Positions 11,380-20,889 of a stretch of DNA of 64,000 nucleotides are shown piece by piece. The notes under the pieces were generated by a model that saw only the letters and a list, made by a program, of their open reading frames with translations, did no database searches and had not been told where the DNA came from. Source of the DNA: Novosphingobium panipatense (GTDB lineage: Bacteria > Pseudomonadota > Alphaproteobacteria > Sphingomonadales > Sphingomonadaceae); contig NZ_MSQB01000013.1 in NCBI RefSeq assembly GCF_002149965.1, positions 105,769 to 169,768 on the forward strand, read 5' to 3'. A program made the translations under genes and the position numbers. Each line of letters opens with the position of its first letter. The first letter of the stretch is position 1.

Positions 11380-11632
11380 ACATGCCGTCGTATTTCTGCG
11401 CGATGCGATGAAAAAACGTTGAATCACAAGAGCCGGCAGGCGGCCCGCGACAAAGATGGGTGCGCCGCCGCCAATTGCCACCCCCCTGATTACCCCGAGG
11501 CTCGCGGCGTTTTTCACGCAAACGTCGCCGGGGCGTTTATCGCGGCATCCATGGCCCAAGGCGCTTGGCCTCCCGCGGACGAGTTCCTAGCCTTCGTTCC
11601 AGAAACCAGGACAACGGGAAGAGGCAGGAAAA

Positions 11633-12088
11633 GTGGCGAAATTCACTCCCCAGCAGGCCGCGGACGTGCTTGCGATCAAGCAGGTCGTCTACGAATGGGG
11701 CGACGAGCTGGACATTCACAACGGCTTGGAGATGCGCAAGGCAGACGTGCTGGCCGAGGACGTCTCCTACAATGTCGGCGGCGCCTGGCGCGATGGACTG
11801 GCTGCCGTGGAAGAGTTCTACAACGGCCGCGCCGAAGCGATGCGCGCGGGCGCCGGTTTGATGACGATGCGCCACATCATTACCTCGCTGCGGGTTTCCT
11901 TCGAAGATGCCGATCATGCGAAAGTGGGCTATCTGCTGGTATTCTTCGCCGCGCTGGGCGACGGCCCTTTCGACACCTACTGCGATCCGCTCGCCGTGGC
12001 CGATGTGAAGATGGAATGCCGCCGCGACACCGATGGCGAGTGGCGCATCTCGCGCTTCGATTCGGGGCAGATCTTCAAGCGGGGCTAG
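11633..12088 (+). CDS. SnoaL-like (NTF2-fold) protein
   Basis: 151-residue protein starting at GTG 11633 with GAGG about 11 nt upstream. The sequence has the pattern of the SnoaL-like NTF2 superfamily: an N-terminal helix (ADVLAIKQVVYEWGDELD), a WRDGLAAVEEFY segment, the MRHIITSLRVSF strand and a final REC-like WRISRFDSG strand. Members are small cone-shaped proteins that act as isomerases, dehydratases or ring hydroxylase small subunits, or simply bind ligands. The usual catalytic His/Asp pair cannot be placed with confidence. It stands alone between clpB (divergent) and a peptidase gene, with a palindromic repeat just after its stop. The substrate is unknown. Confidence 0.7.
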   Translation: MAKFTPQQAADVLAIKQVVYEWGDELDIHNGLEMRKADVLAEDVSYNVGGAWRDGLAAVEEFYNGRAEAMRAGAGLMTMRHIITSLRVSFEDADHAKVGYLLVFFAALGDGPFDTYCDPLAVADVKMECRRDTDGEWRISRFDSGQIFKRG

Positions 12089-12094
12089 AGAACC

Positions 12095-12123
12095 CGTCGT
12101 CCCGGATCAAGCCCGGGACGACG
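12095..12123. repeat. CGTCGTCCCGG palindromic repeat, copy 1
   Basis: Arms CGTCGTCCCGG and CCGGGACGACG flank a short centre. It lies 6 bp after the SnoaL-like gene. A second copy with a near-identical layout lies at 43566-43594. Such an element could end transcription or stabilise an mRNA 3' end. Confidence 0.75.
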
Positions 12124-12185
12124 TTGCGCCAAAACCTCCCCGTTTGCCGCTGGTCCTTGCCAAACAACGTGCTAGACCTTGCGTC

Positions 12186-15086
12186 ATGCGACTTGCTTCC
12201 CGTTCCAGCGCCATCGCGCTCGCCGCCGCCCTGCTCGTTTCCGCCTGCGCCGCCGCCCCGACGGCGCCGGTCGCCTCGGCGCCCGCCGCGCCTGCCGGAA
12301 AGGACGCTCCGGCCTCTGCCTCACCCGCCGAACTCGTCGCCAAAGTAGACATTCCCTACGAGAAGTTCGTGCTGGCCAACGGCCTCACCACGATCGTCCA
12401 TACCGACCGCAAGGCCCCGATCGTCGGCGTCACCGCCTACTACAAGGTCGGCTCCAAGAACGAGCCGCGCGGCAAGACCGGCTTTGCGCATCTCTACGAG
12501 CACTTGTTCTTCGGCGGTTCGGCCAATGTGCCGGACTTCGACATTCCGCTGGAAGCCGCAGGCTCCACCCCCACCAACGGCTCCACCTGGTACGACCGTA
12601 CCAACTATGTCGAAACCGTGCCCACCGGTGCGCTCGACGTGGCGCTGTTCATGGAGAGCGACCGCATGGGCCACCTGCTGCCCGCGGTGACGCAGGACAA
12701 GCTCGACAAGCAGCGGGGCGTCGTCCAGAACGAAAAGCGCCAGGGCGACAACCAGCCCTACGGCCTTTTCGAATATGCGCAGAGCGACGGCCTGCTGCCG
12801 GTGGGCCATCCCTATCGCCACTCCACGATCGGCTCGATGGCCGATCTCGACGCCGCCACCCTCACCGACGTGCGCAAGTGGTTTACCGACCACTACGGCC
12901 CGAACAATGTCGTGCTGGTGCTTTCGGGCGACATCGATGCCGCCACGGCGCGTCCCAAGGTGGAAAAGTGGTTCGGTGACATTCCGCGCGGGCCGGACAT
13001 CAAGCCCGTGGCCGCCGATCCGGTCACGCTTTCCGCGCCCGTGAAGCGCGAGATCGCCGATCAGGTGCCGGTTCTGCGCCTGACCCGCAACTGGACCGGC
13101 CCCGGCCTCAACGATGCGGACACCCCCGCGCTCCAGATCGGCATGCACATCCTCGGCGGCATCGCAAGTTCGCGGCTCGACAACGAGCTGGTGCGCGGCC
13201 AGCAGCTGGCCGTCGCAGTGACCGCATCGGCGCAAGTGTTCCAGCAGCTCGGCCTGCTCAACATGGCCATGGACGTGAAGCCCGGCGTGGACCGGGCCAA
13301 GGCCGACGCCGCCTTCGACAAGGTACTGGCCGACTATCTGCGCGACGGCCCCACCGAGGACGAAGTGCGCCGCGCCGTGGTCAGCACGCTTTCCGGCGAA
13401 ATCGGGGGGCTTGAGCGCGTCGGCGGCTTCAGCGGCAAGGGCGCGACCCTTGCCGAGGGTCAGGTCTATTCGGACGATCCGGCCAAGTACAAGCAGGACC
13501 TCGCCCGCATGGCCGCGCTGACGCCTGCCGAGATCAAGGCGGCGATGAACAAGTGGCTCTCGCGCCCGGTCTACGCGCTCGACGTCGTGCCGGGAGAGCG
13601 CAAGGAAAGCGGCGATGCCATGGGCGGCTGGGGTGACGAGGCCCAGAAACCGGCGCCGCGCCCCGATCCCAAGACCAAAGTTGCCGCCGTCCCCGCCGGT
13701 CCCGCGCGCGAGATGCCGCCGCTCGGCCAGATCGGCGCGCTGACTTTCCCGGCCATCGAGCGCGCGACCCTGTCCAATGGCATCGAGGTCGCCCTCGCCC
13801 GCCGCAGCGCCGTGCCCAAGGTGGTCCTCTCGCTCGATTTCGATGCGGGCTACGCCGCCGATGCGCTCGACACCCCCGGCACGCAGGGCCTGATGCTGGC
13901 CATGCTCGATCAAGGCACTTCGAAGCTGGACGCCACGGGGATCGCAGAGGCACAGGAGCGTCTCGGCGCCAGGATCTCGGTGGACGGCTCGCTCGATACC
14001 AGCAGCGTCACGCTTTCGGCGCTTTCGGCTAATCTCGCGCCCTCGCTCGATCTCATGGCGCAGATCGTGCGTGACCCTGCCTTTGCGCCTGCGGAAGTGG
14101 CCCGCGTCAAGACTCAGGCGGAAGCTGAACTGGCGCAGGCCCTCTCCACCCCCAGTGCGCTGGCCGCCCGCTCGCTCGGCGCGGAGCTCTTCGGCGCGCA
14201 TCCTTATGCCCAGCCCGGCGACGGCCTCGGCAATGCCGCCTCGCTTGCCGCGCTGACGCCGGAGCAGCTCAAGGCCGCCCATGCCAAGTGGCTGCGCCCT
14301 GACCTCGCGCGGATCACCGTGGTGGGCGACGTCACCATGGCCGAACTGAAGCCGATGCTGGAGCGCGCCTTCGGCCAATGGCAGGCGCCCGCCTCGCCCC
14401 GGCCGGTGAAACCGATTGATTCCGCCCTCCCCGCTGCGGGCGCCAGCCGCATCGTCCTGATCGACCGCCCCAACTCGCCCCAGTCGGTGATCATGGCCGG
14501 CCGCGTCCTGCCCATGACCGGCAAGACCCCCGACACCGAAGCCCTGCAACTCGCCAACGACGTGATGGGCGGCGGCTTCCTCTCGCGCCTCAACAAGGAC
14601 CTGCGCGAGGAAAAGGGCTGGAGCTACGGCGTGCGCAGCGGCGTCGCCCAGCCGGTCGGCCCGCGCTCGCTGCAAGTGGCGGCCCCTGTCCAGTCGGACA
14701 AGACGGGTGAGGCGATCAAGGCGATCATTGCCGACATGGGTGCCTTCCCCGCCAGCAAGCCGGTGACCGCCGAGGAACTCCAGCGCGTGACCGAAGGCGC
14801 GATTCGCCAGCTTCCCAACCAGTTCGAAACGGGCGCCGCCGTGCAGGCCGCGATCCGCAAGAACGATCGCCTCGGCCGCCCCGAAGACTACTACGTCGGC
14901 CTTGCCGCCAAGTATCGCACCATCGACGCCGCCGCGATCGGCAGCGCCGCCGCCCAGTACCTTCAGCCCAAGGGCCTGACGTTCGTGGTGGTGGGCGACC
15001 GCAAGGTGGTGGAACCGCAACTCAAGGGCCTGGGCATCCCCGTCGAAGTGCGTCAGGCACCGGCGACACCCCAGGGACAGGAATAA
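12186..15086 (+). CDS. M16-family zinc metallopeptidase, lipoprotein
   Basis: 966-residue double-domain M16 (pitrilysin/insulinase-type) peptidase. An N-terminal signal with lipobox LVSAC predicts a lipoprotein tethered in the periplasm. It is followed by an Ala/Pro-rich linker (about 20-50). The zinc motif HxxEH is present as H102-L-Y-E105-H106 in the first half. The second half (from about residue 520, LSNGIEVALARR) repeats the M16 fold but has lost HxxEH, which is normal for these fused enzymes. Such peptidases cut unfolded or small peptides inside a closed chamber. The ATG at 12186 is chosen because it gives the lipoprotein signal. A 100-residue protein follows 13 bp later, probably in the same transcript. 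Confidence 0.9.
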   Translation: MRLASRSSAIALAAALLVSACAAAPTAPVASAPAAPAGKDAPASASPAELVAKVDIPYEKFVLANGLTTIVHTDRKAPIVGVTAYYKVGSKNEPRGKTGFAHLYEHLFFGGSANVPDFDIPLEAAGSTPTNGSTWYDRTNYVETVPTGALDVALFMESDRMGHLLPAVTQDKLDKQRGVVQNEKRQGDNQPYGLFEYAQSDGLLPVGHPYRHSTIGSMADLDAATLTDVRKWFTDHYGPNNVVLVLSGDIDAATARPKVEKWFGDIPRGPDIKPVAADPVTLSAPVKREIADQVPVLRLTRNWTGPGLNDADTPALQIGMHILGGIASSRLDNELVRGQQLAVAVTASAQVFQQLGLLNMAMDVKPGVDRAKADAAFDKVLADYLRDGPTEDEVRRAVVSTLSGEIGGLERVGGFSGKGATLAEGQVYSDDPAKYKQDLARMAALTPAEIKAAMNKWLSRPVYALDVVPGERKESGDAMGGWGDEAQKPAPRPDPKTKVAAVPAGPAREMPPLGQIGALTFPAIERATLSNGIEVALARRSAVPKVVLSLDFDAGYAADALDTPGTQGLMLAMLDQGTSKLDATGIAEAQERLGARISVDGSLDTSSVTLSALSANLAPSLDLMAQIVRDPAFAPAEVARVKTQAEAELAQALSTPSALAARSLGAELFGAHPYAQPGDGLGNAASLAALTPEQLKAAHAKWLRPDLARITVVGDVTMAELKPMLERAFGQWQAPASPRPVKPIDSALPAAGASRIVLIDRPNSPQSVIMAGRVLPMTGKTPDTEALQLANDVMGGGFLSRLNKDLREEKGWSYGVRSGVAQPVGPRSLQVAAPVQSDKTGEAIKAIIADMGAFPASKPVTAEELQRVTEGAIRQLPNQFETGAAVQAAIRKNDRLGRPEDYYVGLAAKYRTIDAAAIGSAAAQYLQPKGLTFVVVGDRKVVEPQLKGLGIPVEVRQAPATPQGQE

Positions 15087-15099
15087 GAAGGAGAGAAGA

Positions 15100-15402
15100 A
15101 TGTCGCTGCTCGGCGGAACCTACGAATGTTCGACCAAGACCCCGATGGGCCACCAGAAGGGCACGCTGACCATCGTGCCCGAAGGTGACACGTTCACCGG
15201 CCAGATCACCGGCGATCTCGGCACGATGGAACTGCGCGAGGGGCGGATCGACGGCAACCGGCTCAGTTGGAAGATGAAGATGACCTCGCCGATGGCCATC
15301 GACCTCGACTGCAAGGCCGAGGTGGACGGCACCGCCCTCACCGGCACGATCAAGGCGGGCTTCTTCGGCTCGATGACGCTGACCGGCACGAAGACGTCGT
15401 AA
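15100..15402 (+). CDS. Small conserved-looking beta-rich protein, function unknown
   Basis: 100-residue protein with a good Shine-Dalgarno (AAGGAGAG, 6 nt before ATG) and no signal peptide or membrane segment. The sequence alternates short strands with glycine turns (GTLTIVPEGDTFTGQITG, LREGRIDGNRLSWKM, ALTGTIKAGFFGSMTL), suggesting a small beta-barrel or lipocalin-like fold. It follows the M16 peptidase by 13 bp and precedes a bidirectional terminator, so the two are probably co-transcribed. I recognise no catalytic motif. Confidence 0.75.
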   Translation: MSLLGGTYECSTKTPMGHQKGTLTIVPEGDTFTGQITGDLGTMELREGRIDGNRLSWKMKMTSPMAIDLDCKAEVDGTALTGTIKAGFFGSMTLTGTKTS

Positions 15403-15420
15403 GCGCATAGCGCACGAAAA

Positions 15421-15456
15421 AGCCCCGGAAAGCAGTGCGCTTTCCGGGGCTTTTTT
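15421..15456. terminator. Strong bidirectional terminator between the 100-residue gene and gatB
   Basis: Thirteen-bp perfect stem (15421-15433 with 15439-15451), 5-nt loop, T-run on the + side and A-run before it, so it can serve both convergent genes. Confidence 0.92.
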
Positions 15457-15476
15457 GTTGCCAGAGGCCGACGAGA

Positions 15477-16973
15477 TCAGCCCAGCTTGGCCTTGAGGAT
15501 CTCGTTCACCACCTGCGGGTTGCCCTTGCCGGCCATGGCCTTCATCGTCTGGCCGACGAAGAAGCCGAACAGCGCGACCTTGCCGTCCTTGTACTGGGCG
15601 ACCTTGTCGGCATTGGCGGCGAGGATCTCGTCCACCTTGGCCTCGATGGCGCCGGTGTCGGATTCCTGCTTCAGGCCTTCGCGCTCGACGATGATCCCGG
15701 CATTGTCGCCGGTCTCGAACATCGTTTCGAGAACCTGCTTGGCGATCGAGCCGGAGATCGTGCCCTTGCCCACCAGCGCCAGCAGTTCCGCCGCCTGCTC
15801 GTGGCTGATCGGCGAGTCTTCAAGGCTCTTGCCCAGCTTGTTGAGCGCGCCGAAGAATTCGGAAATCAGCCAGTTGGCCGCCTGCTTGGCCACTTCGGCA
15901 GGCTGCTTGCCCTGCGCCGAAGCGGTTTCGGCCAGCAGCGCCTCGAACCAGGCGAAAGTATCGACATCGGCGGTCAGCACGGCGGCGTTGTAGGCCGAAA
16001 GGCCCAGCTCGCCTTCGTAGCGGGCGCGCTTGGCGTCCGGCAGCTCGGGCAGGCTCGCGCGGCATTCCTCAAGGAAGGCATCGTCCAGTTCCAGCGGCAG
16101 CAGGTCAGGATCGGGGAAGTAGCGATAGTCGTGCGCATCTTCCTTCGAGCGCATCGAGCGCGTGGAGCCGGTGCCGGGATCGAACAGGCGGGTTTCCTGC
16201 ACGATCTTGCCGCCCGCTTCCAGCACGTCGACCTGACGGCTCGCCTCGTGCTCGATCGCCTGCATGACGAAACGCACGGAATTGACGTTCTTGGTCTCGG
16301 TACGGGTGCCGAGTTCCTCGCCGGGGCGGCGAACCGAGACATTGACGTCGGCACGCATCGAACCCTGGTCCATGTTGCCGTCGCACGAGCCGACATAGCG
16401 CAGGATCGTGCGCAGCTTCGACAGGTAGGCACCAGCCTCGGCGGGCGAAGCCATGTCCGGGCGGCTGACGATTTCCATCAGCGCTACGCCGGAGCGGTTG
16501 AGATCGACATAGGACATCGTCGGATGCTGGTCGTGCATCAGCTTGCCCGCGTCCTGCTCGACGTGGATGCGCTCGATACCGATCACCTTGTCGGCCGGGA
16601 TGCCCGCCTTCTCGTCCGCCTCGATGGTCAGCGAACCTTCGCCCACCAGCGGGTGGTAGAGCTGGCTGATCTGGTAGCCCTGCGGAAGATCGGCGTAGAA
16701 GTAGTTCTTGCGGTCGAAGCGCGACCACTTGTTGATCTGCGCCTCAATCGCCATGCCGGTACGCACGGCCTGACGGATGCATTCGCGGTTCGGAACCGGC
16801 AGCATGCCGGGCATCGCCGCGTCGATCAGCGAGACCTGGCTGTTCGGCTCCGCGCCGAATGCCGTCGCCGATCCGGAGAACAGCTTGGAGTTCGAGGTGA
16901 CCTGCGCGTGGACTTCGAGGCCGATCACGACCTCCCAGTCACCGGTGGCGCCCTGGATGCGATAGGTGCTCAT
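15477..16973 (-). CDS. gatB: Asp-tRNA(Asn)/Glu-tRNA(Gln) amidotransferase subunit B
   Basis: 498-residue GatB, full length. N-terminal signature [13 protein letters not shown] and the conserved [17 protein letters not shown] segment. The C-terminal GatB/YqeY tail runs from about 345, ending [15 protein letters not shown]. GatB binds mischarged Glu-tRNA(Gln) or Asp-tRNA(Asn) and phosphorylates the carboxylate, using ammonia delivered from GatA. Its ATG overlaps the stop of a 52-codon ORF (ATGA), which itself starts 1 nt after gatA, so all four frames appear translationally coupled in the order gatC, gatA, small ORF, gatB. Confidence 0.97.
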   Translation of the reverse strand: MSTYRIQGATGDWEVVIGLEVHAQVTSNSKLFSGSATAFGAEPNSQVSLIDAAMPGMLPVPNRECIRQAVRTGMAIEAQINKWSRFDRKNYFYADLPQGYQISQLYHPLVGEGSLTIEADEKAGIPADKVIGIERIHVEQDAGKLMHDQHPTMSYVDLNRSGVALMEIVSRPDMASPAEAGAYLSKLRTILRYVGSCDGNMDQGSMRADVNVSVRRPGEELGTRTETKNVNSVRFVMQAIEHEASRQVDVLEAGGKIVQETRLFDPGTGSTRSMRSKEDAHDYRYFPDPDLLPLELDDAFLEECRASLPELPDAKRARYEGELGLSAYNAAVLTADVDTFAWFEALLAETASAQGKQPAEVAKQAANWLISEFFGALNKLGKSLEDSPISHEQAAELLALVGKGTISGSIAKQVLETMFETGDNAGIIVEREGLKQESDTGAIEAKVDEILAANADKVAQYKDGKVALFGFFVGQTMKAMAGKGNPQVVNEILKAKLG

Positions 16974-17128
16974 GACTTCTTCCGCTTTCGTCGATGCGCG
17001 CGCCGCGAAGGCGCGCGCTCGCTAACGATGTGACTGGTCGAAGATTTCTTCCAGCCGAATTTCTTGCAGAGCCAATCTGTCAGACCGGCGGCGATCTCCT
17101 GCTGGATGATGTCGCCGATCAAGCTCAT
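16970..17128 (-). CDS. 52-residue ORF coupled between gatA and gatB
   Basis: Small frame starting at an ATG one nucleotide after the gatA stop and ending in a TGA that overlaps the gatB ATG. The product starts [20 protein letters not shown], an amphipathic helix, then has an aromatic CKKFGWKK segment and a strongly basic tail rich in Arg and Lys (HRRKRKK near the end). No signal peptide or known domain is seen. The tight fit on both sides suggests a translated gene or a coupling leader. The basic end could bind RNA, which is speculation. The alternative is that it is only the spacer through which ribosomes reach gatB. Confidence 0.55.
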   Translation of the reverse strand: MSLIGDIIQQEIAAGLTDWLCKKFGWKKSSTSHIVSERAPSRRAHRRKRKKS

Positions 17129-17129
17129 G

Positions 17130-18617
17130 TTACCACCACTTCTCCGGCTTGGCCGAGAACTGCGCGCGGGCCTCGATGGCGAGACCGGCGTTCAGCACGC
17201 CCTGTTCGTCGAAAGCCTTGCCGATAACCTGAAGACCCAGCGGCAGACCTTCGCGGTTGAGGCCGGCCGGGACCGACATCGCCGGAAGACCCGCAAGCGA
17301 GGCCGGCACCGCGAAGACGTCGTTGAGGTACATCTTCAGCGGATCGTCGACGTTCTCACCCAAGCCGAAGGCGGCCGAGGGCGCGGTCGGCGCGAGGATC
17401 ACGTCGCACTGCTCGAAGGCCTTGGCGAAATCCTGCGCGATCAGCGCGCGGACCTTCTGGGCCTGCGTGTAGTAGGCGTCGTAGAAACCGGCCGAGAGCA
17501 CGTAAGTGCCGATCAGGATGCGGCGCTTCACCTCGGGGCCGAAACCGGCGGCGCGGGTGGCCGCGTACATGTCCTGAAGGTTCGCGCCGTCCGGCAGATC
17601 GCGCAAGCCGTAGCGCACGCCGTCATAGCGCGCGAGGTTCGACGAGGCTTCGGCAGGCGCGATGATGTAGTAAGTCGGCAGCGCGTACTTGGTGTGCGGC
17701 AGCGAGATCTCGACGATCTCCGCGCCCGCATCCTTCAACCAGGCGATGCCGTCGTCCCACGACTTGGCGACGTCTTCGTCCAGGCCATCGACGCGGTATT
17801 CCTTGGGAATGCCGACCTTCTTGCCCTTCATGTCGCCCGAAAGAGCGGCTTCCCAGTTCGGCACCGGCATATCGAGGCTGGTCGAATCCTTGGCGTCGAA
17901 ACCGGCCATGGCTTCGAGCATGATCGCGCAGTCCTGCACCGAGCGGGCCATCGGGCCAGCCTGATCGAGCGAGCTGGCGAAGGCCACCACACCCCAGCGC
18001 GAGCAGCGGCCGTAAGTCGGCTTGATGCCGGTGGTGCCGGTGAACGCAGCGGGCTGGCGGATCGAGCCGCCGGTATCAGTGCCGGTCGCCGCCGGGCAAA
18101 GACGCGCGGCCAGAGCCGACGACGAACCGCCCGAGGAACCGCCGGGAGCGAGGGCAGCGTTGCCGCCATCGTTACGCTTCCACGGCGAGATCACGTTGCC
18201 GAAATAGCTGGTCTCGTTCGACGAGCCCATGGCGAACTGGTCGAGGTTGAGCTTGCCCAGCATGCCCGCACCGGCATCCCACAGCTTCTGCGAGACGGTC
18301 GATTCGTACTGCGGCTTGAAGCCTTCCAGCATGTGGCTGGCGGCCGTGGTCTGCACGTCGAAGGTCGCGAACAGGTCCTTCATGCCGATCGGCACGCCGC
18401 CCATCTTGCCGAGGGCCTCGCCACGCGCGCGCTTGGCATCGGTGGCCTGCGCCGCCTCGATCGCCTTTTCGGGCGTGGCGATGATGAAGGCGTTCAACGC
18501 TTCCTGCGCGGCGGCGACATTGGCGTTGAACGCGGTCGCCACTTCGACGGCGGAGAAATCGCCATTCGCAACGCCGTCGCGGATCTGCGCGACGCCGAGT
18601 TCAGTCAATTCGGTCAT
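17130..18617 (-). CDS. gatA: Asp-tRNA(Asn)/Glu-tRNA(Gln) amidotransferase subunit A
   Basis: 495-residue glutaminase subunit of the amidase-signature family. The Gly/Ser-rich signature [19 protein letters not shown] and the catalytic region [17 protein letters not shown] followed by GIKPTYGR and [12 protein letters not shown] are intact. The Ser-cisSer-Lys triad is therefore present, with Lys in the KDLFATFD segment. It releases ammonia from glutamine and channels it to GatB. The ATG overlaps the gatC stop by one base (TAATG), showing coupling. Confidence 0.97.
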   Translation of the reverse strand: MTELTELGVAQIRDGVANGDFSAVEVATAFNANVAAAQEALNAFIIATPEKAIEAAQATDAKRARGEALGKMGGVPIGMKDLFATFDVQTTAASHMLEGFKPQYESTVSQKLWDAGAGMLGKLNLDQFAMGSSNETSYFGNVISPWKRNDGGNAALAPGGSSGGSSSALAARLCPAATGTDTGGSIRQPAAFTGTTGIKPTYGRCSRWGVVAFASSLDQAGPMARSVQDCAIMLEAMAGFDAKDSTSLDMPVPNWEAALSGDMKGKKVGIPKEYRVDGLDEDVAKSWDDGIAWLKDAGAEIVEISLPHTKYALPTYYIIAPAEASSNLARYDGVRYGLRDLPDGANLQDMYAATRAAGFGPEVKRRILIGTYVLSAGFYDAYYTQAQKVRALIAQDFAKAFEQCDVILAPTAPSAAFGLGENVDDPLKMYLNDVFAVPASLAGLPAMSVPAGLNREGLPLGLQVIGKAFDEQGVLNAGLAIEARAQFSAKPEKWW

Positions 18618-18919
18618 TATTCGATCACCTTGGGCACGCCGAAGAAGCCGTGTTCGGCGGCGGGAGCATTGGCCAGGACGGCATCGCGCTTGTCGCCGCC
18701 GGTCAGCGGATCGGCATCGATCACGTCGTCGCGCAGGCGCAGCGTGTTGGGGATGACGGCGGTCATCGGCTCGACTTGCGAGGTATCGACCTCGCCAAGC
18801 TGCTCTACCCAGGCGAGAATGCCGTTGAGTTCGGGGACCATCGCCTCGATTTCAGCCTCGCTCACCTTGATGCGGGCAAGGCTGGCGATCTTCGCAACGG
18901 TTGCGGTATCGACCGACAT
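18617..18919 (-). CDS. gatC: Asp-tRNA(Asn)/Glu-tRNA(Gln) amidotransferase subunit C
   Basis: 100-residue GatC with the typical opening [19 protein letters not shown] and the [16 protein letters not shown] segment. GatC clamps GatA and GatB together. It is the first gene of the operon; an ATG start with AAGGAAAG upstream is clear. A 125-bp gap separates it from the FKBP genes. Confidence 0.95.
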   Translation of the reverse strand: MSVDTATVAKIASLARIKVSEAEIEAMVPELNGILAWVEQLGEVDTSQVEPMTAVIPNTLRLRDDVIDADPLTGGDKRDAVLANAPAAEHGFFGVPKVIE

Positions 18920-19044
18920 GGCTTTCCTTCAGATTTGACCGGCGGGCTGCGCGCCGCGCCGGAATGTCAGGATCGGGCAGCTAGCACCCGTCCGAATTTG
19001 CTTCAAGCGGGGACGCCTCCGTCAGGGAGCGTCCGCCAGGCGCA

Positions 19045-19569
19045 TTACTGGCCGGTTTGCGCCGGTTGCGCCTGTTCAGCGCCCTGTTGCGCCCCTTGCT
19101 GCGCCCCTTGTTGTTGGGCGATCATCGCGTCCAGTTCGGCGCGGGTCTTGAAGTCCAGCAGGGTCACTTCGAAGACGAGATCCGAATTCGGCGGGATCGG
19201 CCCGCCGCCTTCGGCGCCGTAAGCCAGCTCCGAGGGGATCTCGATCTTGTAGGTGCCGCCGCGCTGCATCTGCACCAGGCCATCGGCGAAACCGGGCACG
19301 ACTTCGCCCACGGCCATCGGCATCTGCTCGTTCTGGTCGAACACGGTGCCGTCCTTGAGCATGCCCTTGTAGTTCACGAGGACATAGTCATCGCGGGTAG
19401 GCTTCGCGCCCTCACCCGCCTTGACGGTGGTGACGCTGACCTTCCGCGCCGGAACGGCAGCGGTGGGCGCGGCCGGCTTTTCCTGCGCGGCGGCAGGAAC
19501 CGCCGGCAGGACAGTCACCGGAAGGGCGAGAGCCAGCGCGAGAAGCGCGCCGGGCGTCTTGCGGATCAT
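19045..19569 (-). CDS. FKBP-type peptidyl-prolyl isomerase, exported
   Basis: 174-residue protein with an N-terminal signal peptide (LLALALALPVTVLPAV, cut near AAAQ), so a periplasmic isomerase. The FKBP domain runs from about 55 to 145: YVLVNYKGMLKDGTVFDQ, then VVPGFADGLVQMQRGG, then IPSELAYGAEGGGPIPPNS. The active-site aromatics and the YG(A)xG(G)xIPP loop are present. The C-terminus is a short Gln/Gly/Ala repeat (QQGA three times). The second FKBP gene lies 14 bp upstream on the same strand, so they form a tandem pair, probably by duplication. Confidence 0.92.
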   Translation of the reverse strand: MIRKTPGALLALALALPVTVLPAVPAAAQEKPAAPTAAVPARKVSVTTVKAGEGAKPTRDDYVLVNYKGMLKDGTVFDQNEQMPMAVGEVVPGFADGLVQMQRGGTYKIEIPSELAYGAEGGGPIPPNSDLVFEVTLLDFKTRAELDAMIAQQQGAQQGAQQGAEQAQPAQTGQ

Positions 19570-19583
19570 CCTGGCCGCGGCGA

Positions 19584-20147
19584 TCAGCGGGCCGGACCTT
19601 CGGCGGGAGCAGGCGCGCCGCCCGGAATTCCGCCCGGAACGGCTGCGCCCGGAGCGCCGCCGCCCTGCATCTGCATCTGCTGAAGCTGCTGCATCATGCG
19701 CTGCTGCTGTTCGATCTCGGCGCGGCTCTTGAAGTCGAGCAGCTCGATCTCGAAGTTGAGGTCCGAATTCGCCGGGATCTGCCCCACGGCCTTGTCGCCG
19801 TAAGCGAGCTTGGCGGGAATCTCGACCTCGTACTTGCCGCCGCGCTGCATCTTCACGAGCGCCTTGGTGAAACCGGGGATCACTTCGTTGAGCGCCATCG
19901 GCACCTGCTGGGCCTGATCGAAGACCTTGCCGCCGGGCAACGTGCCCTTGTAGTTGATCAGCACGACATCGGCCACCGTCGGCGACTCGCCCGACCCTGC
20001 GGTCAGCGTCTTGATATGGACCTGCGGCGGCAGCGCCGCATAGGCGACGCCGCCCGCGGCCAGCGCGACCGCGGCAACGCCCAGCCAGATCTTGCCCAGC
20101 GAGCCCTTGGCAATCGGCTGCAGCGGAACGCGAGTGATCTCAGTCAT
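19584..20147 (-). CDS. FKBP-type peptidyl-prolyl isomerase, membrane-anchored
   Basis: 187-residue protein. Residues about 19-40 (IWLGVAAVALAAGGVAYAAL) form an uncleaved-looking membrane anchor after a cytoplasmic N-terminus. The FKBP domain (about 55-150) follows with VVLINYKGTLPGGKVFDQ, VIPGFTKALVKMQRGG and IPAKLAYGDKAVGQIPANS. The tail is Gln/Met-rich then Gly/Pro/Ala-rich (LQQMQMQGGGAPG). It probably acts on the periplasmic face of the inner membrane. Position, sequence and tail style show it is a paralogue of the adjacent soluble FKBP. Confidence 0.9.
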   Translation of the reverse strand: MTEITRVPLQPIAKGSLGKIWLGVAAVALAAGGVAYAALPPQVHIKTLTAGSGESPTVADVVLINYKGTLPGGKVFDQAQQVPMALNEVIPGFTKALVKMQRGGKYEVEIPAKLAYGDKAVGQIPANSDLNFEIELLDFKSRAEIEQQQRMMQQLQQMQMQGGGAPGAAVPGGIPGGAPAPAEGPAR

Positions 20148-20176
20148 GGTCTAGGGCCTCGTTCGGGTTCGCCCGG

Positions 20177-20214
20177 CGTCAGCAGCTGTACGGCGCGTCA
20201 GCGGCTGTACGGCA
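20177..20214. repeat. 19-bp tandem duplication
   Basis: Two adjacent 19-bp units (20177-20195, 20196-20214) beginning CGTCAGC and containing GCTGTACGGC, with two differences. They lie 30 bp upstream of the membrane FKBP start, so they could touch its promoter. The remainder of the 300-bp gap 20148-20447 holds only hairpins. Confidence 0.7.
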
Positions 20215-20223
20215 GATGCACAA

Positions 20224-20250
20224 AGGGCGCGGATGGAATTTCCGCGCCCT
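20224..20250 (-). terminator. Hairpin, possible terminator of rpsU transcript
   Basis: Ten-bp stem (20224-20233 with 20241-20250) with 7-nt loop, but only a short T-run on the minus strand (CCCTTTG). It is the strongest stem downstream of rpsU. A weaker GCCCCG stem lies at 20418-20437. Confidence 0.4.
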
Positions 20251-20447
20251 CATGGCTCAAGCCGAAGCGGTGTTCAAGCCGCAAGCAGAGCAATTTAAGA
20301 TGTGCCAATCACAATCGTGCCTGCATGTGTTCCCAGCGGCATTCCTGTGATTGAAACGCGCTGCTTCCCCTGCCTCCGATCGAACGAACCTGCCCGAAAG
20401 AAGAGGAAAGCACCGCTGCCCCGCCCGAGGACGGGGCCGACGTCGCC

Positions 20448-20654
20448 TTACTTGGCGCCGTCACGCTCCATGCGCTTGCGCTCGAGCTTGCGAGCGCGGC
20501 GAACGGCGGCAGCCTTTTCGCGAGCGCGCTTTTCCGAGGGCTTCTCGTAGTGGCGACGCAGCTTCATCTCGCGGTAGACGCCTTCACGCTGCAGCTTCTT
20601 CTTGAGCGCACGAAGAGCCTGATCGACGTTATTGTCGCGGACGAGAATCTGCAT
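20448..20654 (-). CDS. rpsU: 30S ribosomal protein S21
   Basis: 68-residue basic protein starting [20 protein letters not shown], the standard S21 opening, with [20 protein letters not shown] in the C-terminal helix. S21 binds the small-subunit platform near the anti-Shine-Dalgarno region and helps initiation. GAGGTG lies about 10 nt before the ATG. It is not next to dnaG or rpoD as in enteric bacteria; its neighbours here are FKBP genes and an acidic protein. The 235 bp upstream (20655-20889) show no gene, only a hairpin at 20834-20867. Confidence 0.96.
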   Translation of the reverse strand: MQILVRDNNVDQALRALKKKLQREGVYREMKLRRHYEKPSEKRAREKAAAVRRARKLERKRMERDGAK

Positions 20655-20889
20655 AAACCGACACACCTCACAAATCGAAGGTACGAATTCCGCATTCCGA
20701 CGCGGAAGGCACCCTGAAAGAAAACACGAAATTGCGCCGAATCCCATGTCGGGGTCGGCTCGAAGTTGGGGGCCGCTAGCACTGCCAGCGCGGGAAGGCA
20801 AGCAATCTTGGCCGATTTCTTGGCCGGGAATGCGCTCTCCACCGGGTACGAAGCCCCGATGGAGAGCAGTTATACACCGATCCGCGCCG

